From: Spirochaeta cellobiosiphila DSM 17781
Lineage (GTDB): Bacteria > Spirochaetota > Spirochaetia > DSM-17781
DNA: 64,000 nucleotides
Direction of reading: 5' to 3'
Assembly: GCF_000426705.1 (NCBI RefSeq)
Contig: NZ_KE384557.1
Coordinates: forward strand, 137,758-201,757
Made by a program: the position numbers and the translations under genes. Of the stretch, positions 17,522-26,273 are shown piece after piece. The stretch's first letter is position 1; each line of letters begins with the position of its first letter. The notes beneath the pieces are model-generated. The model was given only the letters and a program-made list of their open reading frames with translations. It had not been told where the DNA came from and ran no database searches.

Positions 17522-18700
17522 ATGATATTAGAGAGTATACAAAATATCGAAAGATATAAAGAAGAGTCCACTTTTTCAGGGGAAAGTGTAAAAAAAGCTC
17601 TGGATTTCATTATAAGTAAAATAGATCAAAGTCTAGATACCTTTACGGATAAATTCCCAGCCGCTTCTAGTATCAATCTTGTCTATCCAGCGATTGACAA
17701 TACCTGTTGGACTGCTTCCTTTTGGACAGGAATGTTATGGTTGGCATATGAGTATACTGGGGAGAATAAATATAAAGATGTTGCCATGAAACAGGTTAAA
17801 AGTTTTAGGGAGAGACTTAATCATGAAGATCTTATCAATACCCATGATATAGGTTTCTTATATACCTTATCCTGTGTGGCTGCCTATAAAATAACGGGAG
17901 ATGAATTCGCTAAAGAAACAGCTCTATTGGCGGCAGATAAATTAATGAAAAGATATTTCCCTATTGCAGGAATTATCCAGGCATGGGGAGATCTGTCAGA
18001 TCCCGAACAGCAGGGGAGGCTTATCATCGACTGTTGTATGAATTTACCCCTTTTATACTGGGCTTCAGAAATAACTGGTGATAATAAATACAAAGACGCC
18101 GCTGTATCCCATGTTAAACAAGCGGCAAAGTATATTGTGAGGGAGGATTCCTCAACATATCACACTTTTTATATGGATGTTAAAACAGGAGCACCACGGT
18201 TTGGCAGCACTTGTCAGGGCTTCTCAGATGATTCTTGCTGGGCAAGAGGTCAAGCCTGGGCCATTTATGGTTTTCCCTTAAGCTTTGGCTATACAAAGGA
18301 CAGGGATATTCTTAATCTAACGTCCCATGTTGCCAACTATTTTTTAAACAGATTGCCTGATGATGATATAAGTTACTGGGATCTTTCCTTATCAGGAGAT
18401 AATATTAACAGAGACTCTTCATCCTCAGCCATAGCAGCTTGCGGGTTATTGGAGTATTGCCGTTTTCTGGATAATGATAAGAATCTACAGAAAATATATA
18501 AAAACGCATCAATAAGTATGTTAAAAAATCTAACTGATAAGTGCGCAACCGTTACTCATCCCGAGTCCAATGGATTACTTCTTCATGCTGTTTATGATAT
18601 GCCTAAAAATGTAGGTGTAGATGAATGTAATATATGGGGCGACTACTTCTATTTTGAAGGTCTGATGCGATTGAATAGAGATTGGAAAAAATACTGGTAG
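17522..18700 (+). CDS. Glycoside hydrolase family 88, unsaturated uronyl hydrolase
   Basis: About 392 residues, cytoplasmic. GH88 enzymes remove the 4,5-unsaturated uronic acid left at the non-reducing end by polysaccharide lyases, using vinyl-ether hydration. Family hallmarks: CWTASFWTGMLWLAYEYTG, NTHDIGFLY with one catalytic Asp, LIIDCCMNLPLLYWAS with the second, WARGQAWAIYGFPLSFGY, and SSSAIAACGLLEY. The ATG at 17522 has AGGGGAG seven bases upstream; an earlier ATG at 17504 overlaps the previous stop but lacks a ribosome site. The product opens to a keto-uronate that feeds KDG-type catabolism; a KDG kinase lies at 31116. Confidence 0.93.
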   Translation: MILESIQNIERYKEESTFSGESVKKALDFIISKIDQSLDTFTDKFPAASSINLVYPAIDNTCWTASFWTGMLWLAYEYTGENKYKDVAMKQVKSFRERLNHEDLINTHDIGFLYTLSCVAAYKITGDEFAKETALLAADKLMKRYFPIAGIIQAWGDLSDPEQQGRLIIDCCMNLPLLYWASEITGDNKYKDAAVSHVKQAAKYIVREDSSTYHTFYMDVKTGAPRFGSTCQGFSDDSCWARGQAWAIYGFPLSFGYTKDRDILNLTSHVANYFLNRLPDDDISYWDLSLSGDNINRDSSSSAIAACGLLEYCRFLDNDKNLQKIYKNASISMLKNLTDKCATVTHPESNGLLLHAVYDMPKNVGVDECNIWGDYFYFEGLMRLNRDWKKYW

Positions 18701-18704
18701 CTAT

Positions 18705-19517
18705 ATGATACTGAAATACAAATTTCTTGGATATGATGAAGGAAAGCAGACCTTGGGTACTTATGATACGACTAACCCAGATTGGGGATGGACTCTTAAT
18801 ATAGATGATTATCCTCTAGCTCGGGACCTTCAACATATTGGTACTAACTTAGCTCTGGTCGGTTTTGATCGGGGCTATTTTGAATTAGATAGCAAATCAG
18901 GCCAAATCCATAAAGTTGTAGATAGATGGAAGGACGTTTCCTCCTGTAGGCGTATGGAAAACGGGAATACCTTAGTTACTGGACTTGATCTTGAAGAGAA
19001 AGGAATTAATGTCCTTACTCTAAACCCCAGAGATGAACTTGTAAATGTTGCTACAAGGGAGGGGGTCTATGTCAGAATGATGAGACCAACAGATTCAGGG
19101 ACATTCCTAATAGGCTCTGATTCTCATTTTCTTGAAACTAACAGTGAACTTATAGAAATCCAAAAACTATCTCATGATAAATTTCTACATGCATGGCTTG
19201 CTCATAGATACAAGGATGGATCAACAATTGTTTCTGCAGGATATGGTGCCTTTATGGCAAAATTTGATAAAGCAGGCCAATTGCTAGAAACATTCGGTGG
19301 ACATAATGAAGTCCCTGAAGAGATAGCCCCTTTTTTCTATGCTGCTTTTGAAATTCTCCCTGATGGTGGTGTCTTAGTAGCTAACTGGCAAGGTCATGGC
19401 CGGGATAATGGAACTAAGGGTAAACAGTTAGTGGAATTTGATATAAATGGTAAGTATAGAGGTTCATGGTCAAATCCTGAAAGGATTTCCTCTTTACAGG
19501 GACTTTTACTGTTATAG
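18705..19517 (+). CDS. Cytoplasmic beta-propeller-like protein, function unknown
   Basis: 270 residues without a signal peptide, four bases after the GH88 gene. Repeating strands of propeller type recur every 40-45 residues: ENGNTLVTGLDL, SGTFLIGSDSHFLE, DGSTIVSAGYGAFMAKFD, DGGVLVANWQGHGRDNG. His and Arg occur near several strand ends (HAWLAHRY, NWQGHGRDN), which could form a polar central site. Propeller lyases (for example oligogalacturonate lyases) show that such folds can act on uronates, but I recognise no specific family. It may be an intracellular lyase, isomerase or binding protein for this pathway. Confidence 0.7.
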   Translation: MILKYKFLGYDEGKQTLGTYDTTNPDWGWTLNIDDYPLARDLQHIGTNLALVGFDRGYFELDSKSGQIHKVVDRWKDVSSCRRMENGNTLVTGLDLEEKGINVLTLNPRDELVNVATREGVYVRMMRPTDSGTFLIGSDSHFLETNSELIEIQKLSHDKFLHAWLAHRYKDGSTIVSAGYGAFMAKFDKAGQLLETFGGHNEVPEEIAPFFYAAFEILPDGGVLVANWQGHGRDNGTKGKQLVEFDINGKYRGSWSNPERISSLQGLLLL

Positions 19518-19543
19518 CGAAGGACTATCCCTTCGCTATTTTA
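19515..19543 (+). terminator. Terminator of the uronate/ABC operon
   Basis: Perfect 9-bp stem TAGCGAAGG (19515-19523) and CCTTCGCTA (19530-19538), six-base loop, then TTTT. The stop codon of the propeller-like gene forms the first three bases of the stem. Confidence 0.85.
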
Positions 19544-19693
19544 GCCCTCTTGGACTTGTATCGTATCCTTATGAATACCCTCTGGATACTCTGTAAATAT
19601 CTTTTTGACACATATATCAAATATCCGAAATAAAAATCGTCCCCACTGTCTCGGGGTAACCGCATAGGGCTTGAGTTGACCCTGTTGAATCAT
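19541..19693 (-). pseudogene. Remnant resembling an anaerobic sulfatase-maturating enzyme
   Basis: A 50-codon open stretch on the minus strand reads YAVTPRQWGRFLFRIFDICV near its middle. This matches the conserved block of radical-SAM anaerobic sulfatase maturases (form: VTPEQWG-FL---FD-WV), which install formylglycine in sulfatases. The rest of the gene, including the radical-SAM Cys cluster, is absent, and the sequence after the block is unfamiliar. It is therefore at most a scrap. Its position next to a GH88 operon would fit a former sulfated-polysaccharide locus. Confidence 0.4.
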
Positions 19694-19870
19694 ATTTTAC
19701 ACAGGGTATAAACTGAATATGTCGACATCCCTTTACCCAATATTATCGATAAATTAAATCAGGGTTATCAGCCACTACATTATTCACCAAACATAAAATA
19801 TTAAACATTAACTAATTCACTGAATTTTTTATTCTCAAAGGGGCAAAGCTATTCCTCTGTGATTTTGGAC
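19694..19870. other. Intergenic spacer
   Basis: No gene or structured element is recognisable here. The region is very AT-rich between the maturase-like remnant and the tRNA terminator. It may be the rest of the decayed gene. Confidence 0.4.
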
Positions 19871-19871
19871 A

Positions 19872-19900
19872 TAAAAAAAGCACTCTACTAAATAGAGTGC
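19872..19900 (-). terminator. Terminator of the CAT-anticodon tRNA gene
   Basis: Stem GCACTCTA (19880-19887) and TAGAGTGC (19893-19900), five-base loop; the seven A residues at 19873-19879 are a T-run on the minus strand. Confidence 0.85.
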
Positions 19901-19906
19901 TTAAAA

Positions 19907-19980
19907 TGGGCCCACTTGGACTTGAACCAAGGACCGCCTGATTATGAGTCAGGTGCTCTAACCAACTGAGCTATAGGCCC
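19907..19980 (-). tRNA. tRNA with CAT anticodon (Ile2 or elongator Met)
   Basis: 74 bases with full cloverleaf: acceptor GGGCCTA pairing with TGGGCCC, D-arm AGCTCAGTTGGTTAGAGC, anticodon loop CTCATAA, T-arm GGTTCAAGTCC, discriminator A, no encoded CCA. The acceptor GGGCC resembles isoleucine tRNAs, so I favour tRNA-Ile2 (C34 changed to lysidine by TilS), but an elongator methionine tRNA cannot be excluded. It is not initiator-like because the acceptor starts with a paired G-C. Confidence 0.9.
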
Positions 19981-20111
19981 AACGTGAGAACTATTAAGCC
20001 AAAAAATGGATTTTATGTCAACACATAAATTAAAGTGTTTTTTTGACTTTTCTAATAAATGTAATAAACTGTGTAAGTAGGGATATAAGTTTTTCTTAAG
20101 AGGGTTCCTGT

Positions 20112-20474
20112 ATGAGTAAAACTGTGATGGTTGTAGAAGATGAGTCAATCATTAGACTTCATTATGAACAGATATTAAGAAAAGCTGGTATGACGATTGT
20201 CAAAGGTACTGGCTCAGGTGAACTAGCGGTTGATATGATTATCCATTCAAGACCGGCTTTGGTTTTTATGGATATAAATCTACAAGGTCAAATGACTGGT
20301 ATTGATGTTGTTGAAAAGGTTAAAGAAAGTATTCCTGAGCAAAAAGTGATCTATGTGACAGCCTACAATGATCAAGAAACACAAAAACGTGTGGAAGCAA
20401 CAAAGCCTGTTGGAATTTTTGCTAAACCATTGACGAAGCTTGCTATATCGCAGATTATCAGTAATTATCTATAA
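20112..20474 (+). CDS. Stand-alone CheY-like response regulator receiver
   Basis: 120 residues forming a single receiver domain: VVEDES acidic pair near residue 8-10, phospho-acceptor Asp in VFMDINLQGQMTGIDV (about residue 54), Thr in YVTAYN and Lys in FAKPLTK. There is no output domain, so it acts by protein-protein contact or in a phosphorelay. DINLQG with a following QMTG is characteristic of receivers fed by HisKA_2 or HWE kinases; the HisKA_2 kinase at 33327 is a possible but distant partner. It lies upstream of azlC with a 21-base gap; co-transcription is possible without any obvious functional link. Confidence 0.88.
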   Translation: MSKTVMVVEDESIIRLHYEQILRKAGMTIVKGTGSGELAVDMIIHSRPALVFMDINLQGQMTGIDVVEKVKESIPEQKVIYVTAYNDQETQKRVEATKPVGIFAKPLTKLAISQIISNYL

Positions 20475-20495
20475 GGATTTTACTGAAATACTAAT

Positions 20496-21194
20496 ATGAT
20501 ACAGACCACAAAGTCTCACTTTATTAAAGATGGTTTTATAGCTGGTATTCCTATTTTTCTGGGATATTTTGCTGCGGCTATCGCCTTTGGATTATTAGCT
20601 CAAGAAGCAGGTATTCCCTTAGTTCCAGGTGTAGGCTTTTCCATGCTATGTTTTACTGGGGCTGCTCAATTTCTTATGATAAATTTAATTTCTTCTGGTG
20701 TAAGTCCTATTGAAATCATCTTTACCTTTTGTTTGGTTAATTTTCGCTACTTTCTTATGTCTTCCAGTTTGCAACCTCGTCTGAAGAATAGTTCCCTTGG
20801 TGTGAGACTGGCTTTAGCTTTTGGTATTACTGATGAGAACTATTCTGTAGCTTCTCTGCGAAAAGGAATTCTCTCCCCTTATTTTCTGGGGGCTCTTGCC
20901 TTTGTTTCCTGGTCCGGTTGGGTCGGAGGATCTTTGGCTGGTTACTTAATAGGTAGTGTCCTTCCTAGTAGCCTGCAAGGAGCGGTAGGAGGCAGTTTAT
21001 ATGCTCTCTTTTTGTCCCTTTTGATGCCTGAGATTAAGAAAAATATACTAGCCTTGGCTATAGCCGGTTTTGCAGGTTTATTAAATACAATATTTGTTGT
21101 TTGTCTTAAAATATCTATAGGCTGGGGTATTGTACTCTCTATGGTTCTGACTTCAGCGCTTTTTACTTATATAAAATTGAGAAAGGGTAACTAA
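20496..21194 (+). CDS. azlC: AzlC-family branched-chain amino acid exporter, large subunit
   Basis: 232 residues with about seven hydrophobic segments. The family signature appears as FLGYFAAAIAFGLLAQEAGI, MLCFTGAAQFLMINL and NFRYFLMSSSL. AzlC with AzlD (YgaZH-like) exports branched-chain amino acids or analogues through the inner membrane. The gene is followed after one base by the small subunit, the usual paired arrangement. The ribosome site is weak. Confidence 0.92.
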   Translation: MIQTTKSHFIKDGFIAGIPIFLGYFAAAIAFGLLAQEAGIPLVPGVGFSMLCFTGAAQFLMINLISSGVSPIEIIFTFCLVNFRYFLMSSSLQPRLKNSSLGVRLALAFGITDENYSVASLRKGILSPYFLGALAFVSWSGWVGGSLAGYLIGSVLPSSLQGAVGGSLYALFLSLLMPEIKKNILALAIAGFAGLLNTIFVVCLKISIGWGIVLSMVLTSALFTYIKLRKGN

Positions 21195-21195
21195 G

Positions 21196-21501
21196 TTGAA
21201 TAATATTTGGGTCATTCTTATTATATCAGCCATCATTACTTATATTATAAGAGTTCTTCCTGTTTTTATTTTTGCCAAATTGAATCTCAAGCCCTGGGCA
21301 CAGGAGTTTCTTGATCTTATGCCTTTGGCTGCCTTAGGAGCTTTGATTCTTCCTGGTGCCTATCTTGATTTGCCAGGGGAAGCTCTTTCCGTGACCTGTG
21401 GATTAGCCGGGGCAGGTTTTATAGCCTGGTTTCGTGGTGGTTTGATCCTTCCTGTTCTGACTCAGATTGTAATAACTTTTGTTATGCTACAATATTTGTG
21501 A
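21196..21501 (+). CDS. azlD: AzlD-family small subunit of amino acid exporter
   Basis: 101 residues with four hydrophobic helices and the AzlD pattern (IITYIIRVLPVFIFAKL, FLDLMPLAALGALILPG). It starts with TTG at 21196, one base beyond the azlC stop, so translation is probably coupled. It works with AzlC as a two-component permease. Its 3' end is followed by AAGGAG at 21503-21508, the ribosome site of the antiporter gene. Confidence 0.9.
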   Translation: MNNIWVILIISAIITYIIRVLPVFIFAKLNLKPWAQEFLDLMPLAALGALILPGAYLDLPGEALSVTCGLAGAGFIAWFRGGLILPVLTQIVITFVMLQYL

Positions 21502-21514
21502 TAAGGAGTGTGTT

Positions 21515-22711
21515 GTGTCTTTAAATTTGAATGAGGCCTTTGTTCTTATTCTGCTAGGTGGATATATAGCAGGTAAGATTGCGGACAAACTTCGACTTCC
21601 CAGTGTATTGGGAATGACCTTATGGGGAGTAGGGCTCTCTTATTTTCTTAAGTCGGCTATGCCAGATTCTTTATGGCAAATTAGCCCTTTCCTTAAGAAT
21701 TTAGCTTTAATTATCATCCTTTTACGTGCGGGTTTAGGGATAAAGAAGGAAACTCTTCACAAAGTGGGGAAGACGGCAGGATTATTTAGTTTTGTACCGG
21801 CTACTTTTGAGGCCACTGCTATTATTCTATCCTGTCATTTCTTACTAGGTTGGTCCTGGGCCGTCAGCGGGATAACAGGGTTTGTTATTGCTGCTGTTTC
21901 ACCTGCTGTTGTTGTCCCTAGTATGCTGGTACTCATTGAAAAGGGATTCGGACGACGACGAGAGGTTCCTACTCTGATACTTGCTGGAGCCAGTCTTGAT
22001 GATATCTATGCTATCACCATGTTCACTATGTTCTTGAAGATGGCAACCCAACATTCTGTTGAGATAGGTAAAGCTCTCATTTCTTTACCTATTTCTATAG
22101 TAGTTGGTGTGGTTTTAGGATTGATTCTTGGATTTGCTTTAAGTGAATTGTATAAGCGTCTTCATCCTAGTATGAGAGCCACTGAAAAGGTCCTCCTTGT
22201 CCTGGGTTGTTCCGTTATTCTACTTCAAATCGGTGATATGACAGGAACCGCAGGGCTTCTGGGAATAATGACTGCTGGATTTATCCTATTAGAACGATCT
22301 CCCGAGGTTGCTAAGGAATTAGCTACAAAATTGAACAAGGCCTGGGTTTTTGCTGAGATCATGTTATTTGTTATTATTGGATTATCAGTTGATGTTAATA
22401 CTGCTGTCTCTGCTGGTCTCAAGGGCTTGATGGTATTAGGAATTGGTTTGGCCTCGAGAAGTGTAGGTGTTGTTCTCTCCACTTTGGGAAGTGGCATGAC
22501 TATGCGTGAGAGGATCTTTTGTGTGATTGCCTATCTTCCAAAAGCGACTGTTCAAGCAGCTATAGGTTCTGTTCCTCTTGCTGCGGGAGTAGCCGAGGGA
22601 GAAATCATTCTGGCTTTTGCTGTTTTATCCATTGTTATTACAGCACCTTTAGGACTTTTAGGAATCCGTTTAGCAGGTGAACCTTTATTAAAAGAACCGG
22701 AAGAAGCCTAG
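21515..22711 (+). CDS. Cation:proton antiporter, CPA family
   Basis: About 398 residues, around twelve membrane helices. It has the CPA1/CPA2 (NhaP/Kef-like) hallmarks: [20 protein letters not shown] near the N-terminus, [16 protein letters not shown], and [16 protein letters not shown] with the adjacent acidic pair that binds the cation. The GTG at 21515 is preferred because AAGGAG stands six bases before it; an ATG 36 bases earlier is inside azlD. The KTN/RCK regulatory domain found in Kef channels is missing. The 3' end meets rlpA tail to tail. Confidence 0.88.
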   Translation: MSLNLNEAFVLILLGGYIAGKIADKLRLPSVLGMTLWGVGLSYFLKSAMPDSLWQISPFLKNLALIIILLRAGLGIKKETLHKVGKTAGLFSFVPATFEATAIILSCHFLLGWSWAVSGITGFVIAAVSPAVVVPSMLVLIEKGFGRRREVPTLILAGASLDDIYAITMFTMFLKMATQHSVEIGKALISLPISIVVGVVLGLILGFALSELYKRLHPSMRATEKVLLVLGCSVILLQIGDMTGTAGLLGIMTAGFILLERSPEVAKELATKLNKAWVFAEIMLFVIIGLSVDVNTAVSAGLKGLMVLGIGLASRSVGVVLSTLGSGMTMRERIFCVIAYLPKATVQAAIGSVPLAAGVAEGEIILAFAVLSIVITAPLGLLGIRLAGEPLLKEPEEA

Positions 22712-22723
22712 AAGGGGCTTCTT
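22701..22723. terminator. Hairpin spanning the overlapping stop codons of convergent genes
   Basis: Arms AAGAAGCC (22701-22708) and GGCTTCTT (22716-22723). Both stop codons lie in or next to the loop. There is no U-tract, so bidirectional termination is possible but weakly supported. Confidence 0.4.
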
Positions 22724-23280
22724 ACCAATACTGATGAATACCCGGCCTGGCGTAATTGTCGCTTAAGGTCGGGAATTTCCGATTCTGGAACAGCCTTTAT
22801 ATAGACACGAATAACTCCCTCTGCTCGATGAGTGTGGGCATTAAAACCTTTTTCTTTTAGTATATTGACTTGATTTTGAGCATTCCTGGGGCTTTTATAA
22901 GAACCTATCTGGATTATTTTTTGTATCTCTTCTGGATGTTCCACTATATGCAATTCAACATAGGCCACACCTGAATTTAGCATATCTAATTGGGAAGCGG
23001 CTTTGCGAGTTAAATCAATAATACGACCCTTGATAAAAGGTCCTCTGTCGTTTACCCGTACTTCTACAGATTTGCCATTCTCCAGGTTGGTCACCTTGAC
23101 AATGGTACCAAAGGGCAAAGTCTTATGAGCCGCTGTCAGGAGATTGGTGTCAAAGACTTCTCCATTTGAAGTTAGCTTGCCTTGGAACACGCCCCCATAC
23201 CAACTGGCATAACCTTTTTCGCTATATACCATAATGGTTAAGCTTGTTATTAATAATGTTAAACAGATTAGCTTTTTCAT
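22708..23280 (-). CDS. rlpA: RlpA-family secreted protein with SPOR domain
   Basis: About 190 residues. Signal peptide [20 protein letters not shown], then a double-psi beta-barrel ([56 protein letters not shown]), then a SPOR-like repeat ([20 protein letters not shown]) that binds denuded peptidoglycan at division sites. RlpA proteins are lytic transglycosylases or septal wall factors. The start at 23280 is chosen because the signal peptide begins there and a longer ORF would run into the upstream glycosyltransferase gene. It follows that gene by 16 bases. Confidence 0.9.
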   Translation of the reverse strand: MKKLICLTLLITSLTIMVYSEKGYASWYGGVFQGKLTSNGEVFDTNLLTAAHKTLPFGTIVKVTNLENGKSVEVRVNDRGPFIKGRIIDLTRKAASQLDMLNSGVAYVELHIVEHPEEIQKIIQIGSYKSPRNAQNQVNILKEKGFNAHTHRAEGVIRVYIKAVPESEIPDLKRQLRQAGYSSVLVRSPF

Positions 23281-23296
23281 AACAAACTTATCGGCA

Positions 23297-24580
23297 TTAA
23301 GTGAGTCGTGTTTGATCCAATCCTTCAATCTGTAAAAGTAATGTTTTAAGTTTGTATTCAAGAACCTCATAAGAAAAATACCGTTGGGCTATTTCCAAGT
23401 TCCTCTTACCCATCTTTTGGGCTGTTTTTTTGTCCTCTAAAACCGTTCTGAAGTCTTCCACAACTTGATCTGTAACATATCCGTCCATAGCTACCACATC
23501 AAAACCTAAAGGTTCTATATCCATTTCATAGATGCTGTATCTATTCACTAGGAGTGGTTTTTGGAACCATATGGCTTCCAGAAGGGCATTCCCAAATCCT
23601 TCATAAGTAGAGGGATAGGTCACTATATCAGCATGGGGATAGGCATCCCACAAAGAATAGACCCTTTTTTTATCCTTAGTATATCCCCTTACTTTACCGA
23701 TCAAGTCGGGTTTTAATATAAGGTCAACTCCCATTATTTGGGCATAAGATTCGATACGTTTCTGATAAGAGTATCCTTCATCTCCTGCTTCGTGGGTAAT
23801 GACTAATTTTGCTTTTGGATTATTGAGTCGTGCAACGATTTCAATGGCATGTTCAATTCCCTTCCTGGCCACTACTCTCGTAGGTTGCAGAATCAATAAG
23901 TCATCATCTTTAATACCTAAATCTTCTCTAAAGTGCTTAGTAAAATCGTCAATTCCCGGTGGTTCGGAATTAAAGTCGATTACATTGGGAATGACCATAG
24001 CAGATAAACCTGTTCTAAAACTCAATTGTTGGTCTGCGGGAGTATTGATGACCACATGTCGTATACTGGGAAGGGTGGGGGGAAAGGCCATGGAAAGAAA
24101 ATCAGGTACACAGTTCACCATAAATCGTTGACGTTCCCAATAGAAGTCATGATGATGAGCTATCGTAGGGATACCTGTTTCTGCTATTAATTCGGTTATA
24201 GCCGTTCCCAAAGGTATATTCATGGGTATGGTCAGGGCATTCTCAGGTATGATCAGATCAATGGCAAAGGTCGTAATAAACTCATACAGTGCTTCTTTTA
24301 ATAAAAGCCTAAGATGGTGTATTTCTCCAGTCAATTGACTAGGACGTTTCTGTTTACCAAAGCATTCCTTCTGTAGTTCTTTAATAGTAGGATGATCAAA
24401 GAAGGCCTCAGGGCAGACCATGGTTTTTTCTTTGTCCCAATCAGATTGACCGGCAAAAAAGAAACAGTTGTATCCATTCTTTTCCAATATTGTTACCCAT
24501 TTTGCTGTTTCTAAGGTGACACCATCTGTACCTTGAAGCCGGGTAGATATGAAACCGATGTTTTTTACTTTTCCTTGCAT
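23297..24580 (-). CDS. Glycosyltransferase family 4 protein
   Basis: About 427 residues, GT-B fold. The N-terminal acceptor domain begins [20 protein letters not shown]. The C-terminal nucleotide-sugar domain has [40 protein letters not shown] (the E-x7-E motif) and [15 protein letters not shown]. The start at 24580 follows GAGAGG. Glucosylglycerate- or mannosylglycerate-type enzymes look similar, but the acceptor cannot be named. It is paired with rlpA and divergent from lysS. Confidence 0.85.
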   Translation of the reverse strand: MQGKVKNIGFISTRLQGTDGVTLETAKWVTILEKNGYNCFFFAGQSDWDKEKTMVCPEAFFDHPTIKELQKECFGKQKRPSQLTGEIHHLRLLLKEALYEFITTFAIDLIIPENALTIPMNIPLGTAITELIAETGIPTIAHHHDFYWERQRFMVNCVPDFLSMAFPPTLPSIRHVVINTPADQQLSFRTGLSAMVIPNVIDFNSEPPGIDDFTKHFREDLGIKDDDLLILQPTRVVARKGIEHAIEIVARLNNPKAKLVITHEAGDEGYSYQKRIESYAQIMGVDLILKPDLIGKVRGYTKDKKRVYSLWDAYPHADIVTYPSTYEGFGNALLEAIWFQKPLLVNRYSIYEMDIEPLGFDVVAMDGYVTDQVVEDFRTVLEDKKTAQKMGKRNLEIAQRYFSYEVLEYKLKTLLLQIEGLDQTRLT

Positions 24581-24712
24581 GAAACCTCTCTTTATCATTT
24601 TATGTATCAATATGATTAAAGTATTATAAAAATATAGTGCTTTTGCAAAATTAGGTACCAGTATAACACCTTGCCTTGTCAAAGGTTAATGAAATATCTA
24701 TAATCGGCCATT

Positions 24713-26269
24713 ATGAAACCAAAATCATCGCATTGGGCGGATATTAATGCCGCAAAGATCGTCCGGGAAAAGGGCGAGAAAGATATCTATGTTTGTGCCT
24801 CTGGAATTACTCCTTCCGGTACTATCCATATTGGTAACTTCCGGGAAATCATGAGTGTGGACCTGGTTGTTAGGGCTCTTCAAAGTTTGGGAAAACAGGT
24901 CAAATTCGTCTATTCCTGGGATGATTATGATGTGTTTCGTAAAGTTCCCAAAAATATGCCAGCTGAATTGGAACAGTACCTGCGTCAACCTATTACTTTG
25001 GTTCCCGACACTACTGGCGTGGCTGATTCTTATGCAAGAGCTAATGAGATTGAACTAGAAACACAGCTTCATAAAGTAGGAATCGATCCTCATTATATAT
25101 ACCAGGCCAATGAATACCGAGCAAGTAAATACGCAGAAGGTATTAAAATCGCCTTACAAAAGAAAGAAGAGATTCGAGCGGCCCTGGATGAGCACCGAAC
25201 CACTCCTCTTCCTTCAGACTGGATGCCTGTGAGTGTCTTCTGTAATTCCTGTAATAGAGATACGACTAGGGTAACGGCCTATGATGGAGATTATGGGGTA
25301 AGTTATGAATGTGAATGCGGTCATAAAGAGACTGTTGATCTTCGGAACACTAAGGCTGTAAAACTTCCTTGGCGTATTGATTGGCCTATGCGTTGGAAAC
25401 ACGAAAATGTGGACTTTGAGCCAGCGGGTAAGGATCATCATTCTGAAGGGGGATCTTTTGATACCAGTCGAAATGTGGTAAAGGTCTTTGATGGGGAGGC
25501 TCCTGTCACATTCCAGTATGACTTTATTTCTATTAAAGGGCGTGGTGGTAAGATCTCTTCTTCCAGTGGTGAAGTTATATCTTTGAGGGATGTATTAGAG
25601 GTCTATACTCCGGAAGTCTGTCGTTTCCTTTTTGCTGGAACCAGACCTAATACAGAGTTCTCAATTAGTTTTGACCTGGATGTTCTTAAGATATATGAAG
25701 ACTACGATAAGTGTGAACGTATTTATTTTGGTGTTGATGTTGCTAATGCAAAGAAGAAGGAAAAGAATGACCGAATCTATGAGTTAAGCCAGACCCATGA
25801 TGTTCCAAAGGAAATGCCTTTTCAAGTCCAAATCAGACACTTAACTAATCAACTTCAAACCTTTGATGGTGATATTGAGAGAACCATCGCTTCCTTTGGT
25901 GATCTAACAGAAGCACAAAAAGAGTCTCTTCGAGGACGTGCGGTTTGTGCCTGGAATTGGGTAAAGAACTTTGCTCCTGAAGATTTTCGTTTCTCTATTA
26001 GAAAACCTACTGACCCAGCACCTTCTATTAGTGAAGACCATACTGCTGCTGTCAAATCAGTCTATGATCTTATTGATAAAGAAATGGATACCCTGGATGA
26101 GAAGGCTTTAAATAATAGAATTTATGATATTGCTCATGAGAATAATATTGAACCTGTTGAATTGTTTAAGACACTTTACCTTTTGATTGTGGGTAAAGAA
26201 AAGGGCCCTCGTTTAGCCAGTTTTCTCAAAATCATCGGTAAAGAAAGATTATTACCACTATTAGGATAG
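24713..26269 (+). CDS. lysS: Class I lysyl-tRNA synthetase
   Basis: 518 residues. It carries the class I signatures GTIHIGNFRE (HIGH motif at about 39-42) and KISSSSG (KMSKS motif at about 280), and a small zinc-binding site (VFCNSCNRD with YECECGHKE). It charges tRNA-Lys by a fold unrelated to the class II enzyme of most bacteria. Class I LysRS is found in archaea, spirochaetes, alphaproteobacteria and a few others, and is one of the better taxonomic clues here. It is followed after four bases by rpiA. Confidence 0.95.
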   Translation: MKPKSSHWADINAAKIVREKGEKDIYVCASGITPSGTIHIGNFREIMSVDLVVRALQSLGKQVKFVYSWDDYDVFRKVPKNMPAELEQYLRQPITLVPDTTGVADSYARANEIELETQLHKVGIDPHYIYQANEYRASKYAEGIKIALQKKEEIRAALDEHRTTPLPSDWMPVSVFCNSCNRDTTRVTAYDGDYGVSYECECGHKETVDLRNTKAVKLPWRIDWPMRWKHENVDFEPAGKDHHSEGGSFDTSRNVVKVFDGEAPVTFQYDFISIKGRGGKISSSSGEVISLRDVLEVYTPEVCRFLFAGTRPNTEFSISFDLDVLKIYEDYDKCERIYFGVDVANAKKKEKNDRIYELSQTHDVPKEMPFQVQIRHLTNQLQTFDGDIERTIASFGDLTEAQKESLRGRAVCAWNWVKNFAPEDFRFSIRKPTDPAPSISEDHTAAVKSVYDLIDKEMDTLDEKALNNRIYDIAHENNIEPVELFKTLYLLIVGKEKGPRLASFLKIIGKERLLPLLG

Positions 26270-26273
26270 ATCT

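Noticed and set aside
24590-24712. T-box or lysine riboswitch before lysS
   Set aside because: The region is only about 120 bases, shared with a divergent gene, and shows no stem, T-box sequence or terminator.
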